From JANMMJ01 sp964543235 (GTDB taxonomy: Bacteria > Pseudomonadota > Alphaproteobacteria > Rhizobiales > Aestuariivirgaceae): a stretch of DNA of 9,347 nucleotides. The stretch covers positions 1 to 9,347 of the forward strand of contig CAZIXE010000100.1 of the NCBI GenBank assembly GCA_964543235.1. The letters run 5' to 3'. Of the stretch, positions 5,577-9,347 are shown one piece after another (position 1 is the first letter of the stretch; each line of letters starts with the position of its first letter). The notes below the pieces were generated by a model. It did no database searches, was not told the origin of the DNA, and saw nothing but the letters and a program-made list of their open reading frames with translations. The translations under genes and the position numbers were made by a program.

Positions 5577-7004
5577 GTGCGCCGGAACCGAAGCGTCAAG
5601 GTCATCGCCACGCTGGGACCTGCCTCGTCCAGTCCTGACGTCATCGAGAAACTGTTCATGGCCGGTGCGGACGTGTTCCGCATCAACATGAGCCACACCA
5701 GCCACAAGCTGCTGGAGGAATTGCACGGCGTCATCCGCGCCATGGAACAGCGGATCAACCGGCCGGTGGGCATCCTCGCCGATCTGCAGGGGCCGAAGCT
5801 TCGCCTTGGCACCTTCCGCGACACGGAAGCCCGCATCAATGCCGGCGACCGCTTCGTCTTCGACCTCGATCCCGCCCCGGGCGACTCGCAGCGCGTGCAG
5901 CTTCCCCATCCCGAGATCTTCGCCGCGGCGAAGCCGGGCGATCATCTGCTGCTCAATGACGGCCGCGCCCGGGTCGAGATCATCGAGGCGTCGCCCGAGC
6001 GGCTGGCGACCCGGGTGGTCTTCGGCGGCGTCATCTCCGATCGCAAGGGCGTCAACCTGCCGGATACGGTGATCGCCATCCCGGCCCTGACTCCGAAGGA
6101 TCGCGCCGATCTCGACGCTGCCGCCAGTCTCGGCGTCGACTGGATCGCGCTCTCCTTCGTGCAGCGCCCCGACGACGTGGCCGAGGCCCGCAAGCTGATC
6201 CGCGGCCGTGCCGGCGTCATGGCCAAGATCGAGAAGCCTTCAGCACTGGCGAGTCTCAACGAGATTCTCGAAATCTCCGACGGCATCATGATCGCCAGGG
6301 GCGATCTCGGCGTCGAGCTGCCGATCGAACAGGTGCCGGCCCGCCAGAAGCAGATCACCCGCGCCGCCCGGAAGCTCGGGCGCCCCGTCGTCGTCGCCAC
6401 CCAGATGCTCGAATCGATGATCGTCGAGCCGGTGCCGACCCGCGCCGAGGTCTCCGACGTTGCGACCGCCGTCTATGAGGGTGCCGATGCCATCATGCTC
6501 TCGGCCGAAAGTGCGGCCGGCAAGTGGCCCGACAAGGCGGTGGCGATGATGGACCGCATCGCCCAGTCGGTCGAGCAGGATACGCTGCACCGCCAGATCA
6601 TCACCGCGCAACGCACCGAACCCGACCCCACCAGCGCCGATGCCATCTCCGCCGCCGCCCGCCAGGTCGCGGAAACTCTAAAGCTTTCGGCCATCGTCTG
6701 TTACACAGGCTCGGGCTCAACGGGCCTGCGTGTCTCGCGCGAGCGCCCGGAAGTGCCCATCATCGCCCTCACCCCCATACCCGCCACCGCCCGCCGCCTG
6801 GCGCTGGCCTGGGGTCTGCATACGGTGCTCACCGAGGACGCCCAGGACCTCGACGACATGGTGAAGCGCGCCTGCCGCATCGCCAGCCAGGAAGGCTTCG
6901 CCCAGCCCGGCCAGCGCATCATCATAACCGCCGGCGTGCCGCTGGGAACCCCCGGCGCCACCAACATGCTGCGCATCGCCTATGTCGGCCGCGACACGGG
7001 CTGA
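5577..7004 (+). CDS. pyk: pyruvate kinase
   Basis: The last enzyme of glycolysis and the Entner-Doudoroff route: phosphoenolpyruvate plus ADP to pyruvate plus ATP, cytoplasmic tetramer. Counting from GTG 5577 there are 475 residues, normal for bacterial enzymes. Motifs seen: KVIATLGPASS (8-18), FRINMSHTSH with R35, N37 and S39 (34-43), ILADLQGPKLRLG (66-78), the small B domain (about 70-165), MAKIEKPS with the catalytic K217 and E219, GIMIARGDLGVELP (236-249), VVATQMLESM (272-281), PTRAEVSDVATAVYEGADAI and SAESAAGKWP. The frame stays open farther upstream inside the DUF1036 gene, but homology begins at MRRNRSVK, so GTG 5577 is chosen. It has only a weak ribosome binding site and probably relies on reinitiation after the DUF1036 stop 2 bases earlier. 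Confidence 0.97.
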   Translation: MRRNRSVKVIATLGPASSSPDVIEKLFMAGADVFRINMSHTSHKLLEELHGVIRAMEQRINRPVGILADLQGPKLRLGTFRDTEARINAGDRFVFDLDPAPGDSQRVQLPHPEIFAAAKPGDHLLLNDGRARVEIIEASPERLATRVVFGGVISDRKGVNLPDTVIAIPALTPKDRADLDAAASLGVDWIALSFVQRPDDVAEARKLIRGRAGVMAKIEKPSALASLNEILEISDGIMIARGDLGVELPIEQVPARQKQITRAARKLGRPVVVATQMLESMIVEPVPTRAEVSDVATAVYEGADAIMLSAESAAGKWPDKAVAMMDRIAQSVEQDTLHRQIITAQRTEPDPTSADAISAAARQVAETLKLSAIVCYTGSGSTGLRVSRERPEVPIIALTPIPATARRLALAWGLHTVLTEDAQDLDDMVKRACRIASQEGFAQPGQRIIITAGVPLGTPGATNMLRIAYVGRDTG

Positions 7005-7016
7005 CGGGGATCGGGT

Positions 7017-7472
7017 ATGACTGGAAGGCGCCCGCGCAAACCGGCGGCACCCATGAAGAAGACGAAGAGTGGCGCGAACCGGGAAGCGCCTTCCCCCACT
7101 CAGCTGATCGACGCCCGGATCGGCGAACTCGCCGATTGGCGGGGCGAGACCCTCGCACGCGTCCGCGCGCTCATTCGCGCGGCCGACCCGCAGGTGGCCG
7201 AAACCTGGAAATGGGGCATTCCGGTCTGGGAGCACGATGGCATCATCTGCACCGGCGAGACCTACAAGGCGACCGTCAAGCTGACCTTCGCCAGGGGCGC
7301 CGCTCTCGCCGATCCCGCGGGACTCTTCAATGCCAGTCTTGACGGCAAGGTGCGCCGCGCCATCGACATCCGTGCGGGAGAGGTGCTCGATGCGGCAGGC
7401 TTCAAGGCGCTCATCCGCGCTGCCGTCGCGCTGAACGCCGCGGCGAAGAAACCGCAGCGCGGCCGCGGCTGA
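7017..7472 (+). CDS. DUF1801 (YdhG-like) domain protein
   Basis: A 151-residue cytoplasmic protein. Residues 1-27 are a basic, Pro/Lys-rich leader. The DUF1801 domain follows at about 28-140, recognised by LIDARIGELADWRGETLARVRALI (30-53), ADPQVAETWKWGIPVWEHDGIIC (56-78), the KLTFARGAAL strand-turn (88-97), DPAGLFN (99-105) and RRAIDIRAGE (113-122). The fold resembles iron-chaperone frataxin-like proteins, but the biochemical role is not established. ATG 7017 has a GGGG-containing site about 7 bases upstream. An alternative in-frame ATG at 7053 would remove 12 leader residues. It starts 12 bases after pyk, so it may be the third gene of that unit, and converges on the small membrane-protein gene with 3 bases between stops. 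Confidence 0.85.
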   Translation: MTGRRPRKPAAPMKKTKSGANREAPSPTQLIDARIGELADWRGETLARVRALIRAADPQVAETWKWGIPVWEHDGIICTGETYKATVKLTFARGAALADPAGLFNASLDGKVRRAIDIRAGEVLDAAGFKALIRAAVALNAAAKKPQRGRG

Positions 7473-7475
7473 TAT

Positions 7476-7688
7476 CTACTCCTTGGGCGCCGGATTGTCC
7501 TTCTTCGCATCCGGCCAGTTGCGGATCAGCGACCAGTAGCCATAGGCCAGCATGCCGAGCGAAATCGGCATCCACAAGGTATCGCCGGTGACCAGGATCT
7601 CGTAGAAGGCCCATAGCGCCACGAAGGCCACCACCAGCCAGCGCCGCCACAGCGGTTCAAAGAAGGCATTGGAATTATGGCCCGTCAT
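7476..7688 (-). CDS. small two-helix membrane protein, function unknown
   Basis: A 70-residue protein that I do not assign to a named family. It has a short polar N-terminus (MTGHNSNAFFEPLWRRW), a first hydrophobic helix at about 17-34 (WLVVAFVALWAFYEILV), a tight TGDTLWMP turn, a second helix at about 40-56 (MPISLGMLAYGYWSLI) and a charged Pro/Lys tail. The WRRW at the first helix edge suggests an N-in, C-in topology (positive-inside rule, inference). No strong ribosome binding site is seen before ATG 7688. GC-rich coding bias and clean hydrophobic segmentation favour a real gene. It is separated by about 100 bases from the next minus-strand gene upstream, with a terminator hairpin between, so it probably has its own promoter. 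Confidence 0.65.
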   Translation of the reverse strand: MTGHNSNAFFEPLWRRWLVVAFVALWAFYEILVTGDTLWMPISLGMLAYGYWSLIRNWPDAKKDNPAPKE

Positions 7689-7745
7689 GACCGGGCCAGA
7701 GTGGCATCAAACCGCGCGCCTGTAAACGCCGTCTGCGGGCGAAAC

Positions 7746-7779
7746 GGCGGCCACGGGCATGGACGGGCCCATGGCCGCC
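7746..7779 (-). terminator. hairpin terminator of the Cys-rich peptide gene
   Basis: Arms GGCGGCCA (7746-7753) and TGGCCGCC (7772-7779) form a perfect 8-bp stem. After one C/A mismatch the inner GGGC (7755-7758) can pair with GCCC (7767-7770), leaving an 8-base loop. On the minus strand the stem is followed by GTTTCG, a short T run. It lies 7 bases after the stop of the peptide gene. The weak T tract leaves some doubt, but position and stem strength fit a transcription terminator. Confidence 0.55.
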
Positions 7780-7786
7780 TTGCCGA

Positions 7787-8050
7787 TCAGTTCCCGTCGA
7801 GCAGCATGCCGCCGCGGGCCCGGCATTCCGCCGAAGACAGCAGCAGGTAGCCCTGGCCCTTGCAGGCATTCTGGCCCTTGCAGGAGTTCTTGTAGGAATG
7901 GCAGTCGGACTGCCCTTTGCAGGCATTGACACCACGGCAGATCGACTTGTCGCCGCTTTCGGCAACGGCCGGGGTAATGGCGGTGCCGGCCACCGCCAGC
8001 GTCAGCGCGGCGGCAGCGAGGGCCCTGCCGGATTTTCCAATATGCTTCAT
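7787..8050 (-). CDS. secreted Cys-rich CKGQ-repeat peptide, bufferin-like (BufA2-type) metallophore precursor
   Basis: An 87-residue exported small protein. Residues 1-30 are a Sec signal peptide (basic KHIGKSGRA, hydrophobic ALTLAVAGTAI, likely cut after AVA at 30). The mature 57 residues carry six cysteines (C38, C44, C50, C57, C63, C76) in repeated C-K-G-Q units: ACKGQSDC, SCKGQNACKGQG, then AECRARGG. This pattern matches small periplasmic proteins recently grouped with bufferins (BufA2 type), copper-binding peptides whose cysteines are modified by DUF692 and DUF2063 partners. I make that link from memory of the pattern; neither partner is present within this window. GGAGAT lies 7 bases before ATG 8050 on its strand. 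A longer in-frame reading exists in another frame but lacks a signal peptide. The peptide is a sure gene; metal binding and modification are inference. Confidence 0.8.
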   Translation of the reverse strand: MKHIGKSGRALAAAALTLAVAGTAITPAVAESGDKSICRGVNACKGQSDCHSYKNSCKGQNACKGQGYLLLSSAECRARGGMLLDGN

Positions 8051-8105
8051 CGTGGATCTCCGTAAGTTTCGGGGTGATCGGCCATGATTGACCAGGGCCC
8101 GATTG

Positions 8106-8132
8106 TTGGCGCCGGCCCCGCGAGTCCGCCAA
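8106..8132. repeat. inverted repeat TTGGCG/CGCCAA in the divergent intergenic region
   Basis: TTGGCG (8106-8111) and CGCCAA (8127-8132) form 6-bp inverted arms around a 15-base GC-rich spacer. It lies in the 188-base region between the Cys-rich peptide gene and the DUF429 gene. It could be an operator half-site pair, but six-base arms occur by chance in GC-rich DNA. I see no convincing promoter boxes for either flanking gene. Confidence 0.25.
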
Positions 8133-8238
8133 TGCGATGTCGGCATGATTTCGATAGGCGGGCGGCATGCCGGCGGCAGCGCCCGAAACTGCCGATGCTG
8201 TTGTGAATCCCTCGAACTGCCGCTAAACGCAGCGCAGC

Positions 8239-9033
8239 ATGACCCTCTCGAACGACACACTCAGCAGGCAGCAGATGGCCTTCGGCCTAGATCTTGCCGG
8301 CTATAGTACAGGGCGATCTGCACTTTCAGTTATCGAACCGCTGGGGGCGACCGCCCGTGCAATCATCCTTCGAAGATCACCGTTCTCGACAGCGCGTCAC
8401 GGCTGTGAAGATGCGGAAGGAATCATCCCTCTGGAGGCTGAAGCACTCAAGACTTGCCTGAAATTCGGACCTGTCGCGGTAGACGTTCCGATTGATCTGG
8501 AGGGCCTGCCCGCCCCGCCCGACGTGCAGTTCCTCTGGCAATTGACCAAGAGAACAGTAGACGAAGCCTTTGAGGCGCTGCCGCCACTTGCCGACCGGCT
8601 CGGCGCGCCGGTCGCCCGATTTCGCGCAACGCTCACAGCCGCGCATCTCTGGGATACTCTGGGAACTGATCTGTTCGAGACATATCCATCAGCAACACTA
8701 GACCACTTCGGTGTTTCTACCTCGGGCTATAAGGGTAGGAACAAGCGAAATGAACAACTTGGAATCTCTAAAGCCCTTCGCCTGACGTCTTGTCCAGATG
8801 AGGACGCCTTGGATGCGATTATCTGCGCCATGGCGGCGCTTCCCAACAATCGGCTTGGCAGTCAGGAACTGCTTGAGATCGTGCAACGGAAGAATCCGTT
8901 TGCGCAATACACGCGCAAGGGCGCTACGGTTCCACAGGGCTACATCCTCGCCAGAACCATCCCCTTTCAAGCTATCGAGGTGGTTGAAGCCACTTTCACC
9001 GAATGGTTAGCTCAGCAGGCCAGTTCACAATGA
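8239..9033 (+). CDS. DUF429 domain protein (predicted RNase H-fold nuclease family)
   Basis: A 264-residue predicted cytoplasmic protein of the DUF429 family, whose members are predicted to have an RNase H-like fold; no activity is established. Family-type features are FGLDLAG with D18 on the first strand, AVDVPIDL with D82 and D86 (80-87), FETYPSA with E147 (146-152) and DEDALDAIICAMAA with D189 and D192 (187-200). These acidic residues are placed as an RNase H-like metal site would need (inference). Start 8239 and in-frame ATG 8275 (just before the conserved strand) are both possible; neither has a strong ribosome binding site. Codon use differs from all neighbours: TTA, CTA, AGA, AGT, TCT and ACA codons occur, rare elsewhere here, suggesting recent acquisition. 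Its TGA overlaps the purL ATG as ATGA. Confidence 0.85.
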   Translation: MTLSNDTLSRQQMAFGLDLAGYSTGRSALSVIEPLGATARAIILRRSPFSTARHGCEDAEGIIPLEAEALKTCLKFGPVAVDVPIDLEGLPAPPDVQFLWQLTKRTVDEAFEALPPLADRLGAPVARFRATLTAAHLWDTLGTDLFETYPSATLDHFGVSTSGYKGRNKRNEQLGISKALRLTSCPDEDALDAIICAMAALPNNRLGSQELLEIVQRKNPFAQYTRKGATVPQGYILARTIPFQAIEVVEATFTEWLAQQASSQ

Positions 9034-9347
9034 TCCCCAACGATATCAGGATCACCCCCGAGCTGGTGCGCGAGCACGGGCTCAAGCCTGACGAGTATGA
9101 GCGCTTCCTCAAGCTCCTCGGCCGCGAGCCGACCTTAACCGAGCTCGGCATCGTCTCCGCCATGTGGAACGAACACTGTTCCTACAAATCGTCGAAGAAA
9201 TGGCTGAAGACGCTCCCGACCCGGGGTCCGCGCGTCATCCAGGGGCCGGGCGAGAATGCCGGCGTTGTCGATATTGGCGACGGCCAGGCCATCGTCTTCA
9301 AGATGGAAAGCCACAACCACCCCTCCTTCATCGAGCCCTACCAGGGG
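9030..9347 (+). CDS. purL: phosphoribosylformylglycinamidine synthase subunit PurL, 5' part
   Basis: The first 106 codons of purL, open to the last base of the window. PurL is the synthetase subunit of the small-type FGAM synthase complex (with PurQ and PurS), making formylglycinamidine ribonucleotide from FGAR, ATP and glutamine-derived ammonia in purine synthesis. Motifs seen are ITPELVREHGLKPDEYERF (8-26), GREPTLTELGI, the signature MWNEHCSYKSSKKWL (about 45-59), the GPGENAGVVDIGDG loop (70-83) and FKMESHNHPSFIEP (90-103). Full proteins of this type have about 740 residues, so most of the gene lies outside. ATG 9030 is the expected start by alignment to family N-termini. Its ribosome binding site would be AGCAGG at about 9013-9018, inside the end of the DUF429 gene, and is weak. 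Confidence 0.97.
   Translation, partial: MIPNDIRITPELVREHGLKPDEYERFLKLLGREPTLTELGIVSAMWNEHCSYKSSKKWLKTLPTRGPRVIQGPGENAGVVDIGDGQAIVFKMESHNHPSFIEPYQG

Noticed and set aside
6524..7342. Plus-strand open frame spanning the pyk end and the DUF1801 start
   Set aside because: Out of frame with two convincing genes and extremely Arg-rich; a shadow frame.
8163..8172. Palindrome CGGCATGCCG upstream of the DUF429 gene
   Set aside because: A single 10-base palindrome is likely by chance in such GC-rich DNA; no second copy or promoter near it.
8239..9033. DUF429 gene as part of a defence island or toxin-antitoxin system
   Set aside because: No partner nuclease, transposase, integrase or antitoxin is visible next to it; the flanking genes are purL and a small peptide gene.

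Overview
This window looks like a chromosomal segment from a GC-rich alphaproteobacterium, most likely a member of the Rhizobiales/Hyphomicrobiales. The basis is the strong G/C preference at third codon positions and the gene set: a GapR (DUF2312) homologue, DUF1244, an N-formylglutamate amidohydrolase-like protein, DUF1036, pyruvate kinase, and a PurL of alphaproteobacterial type. I see no tRNA, rRNA, insertion sequence or CRISPR array.

Layout, left to right. Bases 1-55 hold the last codons of a plus-strand gene that may be an L,D-transpeptidase. A plus-strand MepK/YcbK-like (DUF882, M15-type) peptidoglycan endopeptidase with a Tat-like signal and a long Ala/Pro-rich C-terminal tail follows. 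It converges on a minus-strand class III PLP aminotransferase, whose start region diverges from a plus-strand GNAT acetyltransferase. The acetyltransferase converges on a tight minus-strand operon (read right to left): N-formylglutamate amidohydrolase-like protein, DUF1244 protein (stop/start overlap TGATG) and the nucleoid protein GapR.

From a divergent intergenic region near 4967-5148 a plus-strand unit starts: a secreted DUF1036 protein, pyruvate kinase (GTG start 2 nt after the DUF1036 stop) and a DUF1801 protein. This converges on a minus-strand 70-residue two-helix membrane protein. Next is a minus-strand gene for an 87-residue secreted Cys-rich peptide with CKGQ repeats, resembling the precursors of bufferin-type metallophores, followed by a good hairpin terminator. 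Finally come a plus-strand DUF429 gene (RNase H-like fold family) with codon use unlike its neighbours and, overlapping its stop by ATGA, the 5' part of purL, which runs off the end of the window.

Functionally the window mixes housekeeping (glycolysis, purine synthesis, chromosome topology, cell wall) with small accessory genes. The best candidates for a second look are the Cys-rich CKGQ peptide without visible modification genes, the foreign-looking DUF429 gene coupled to purL, and the cell-wall gene pair at the left edge.
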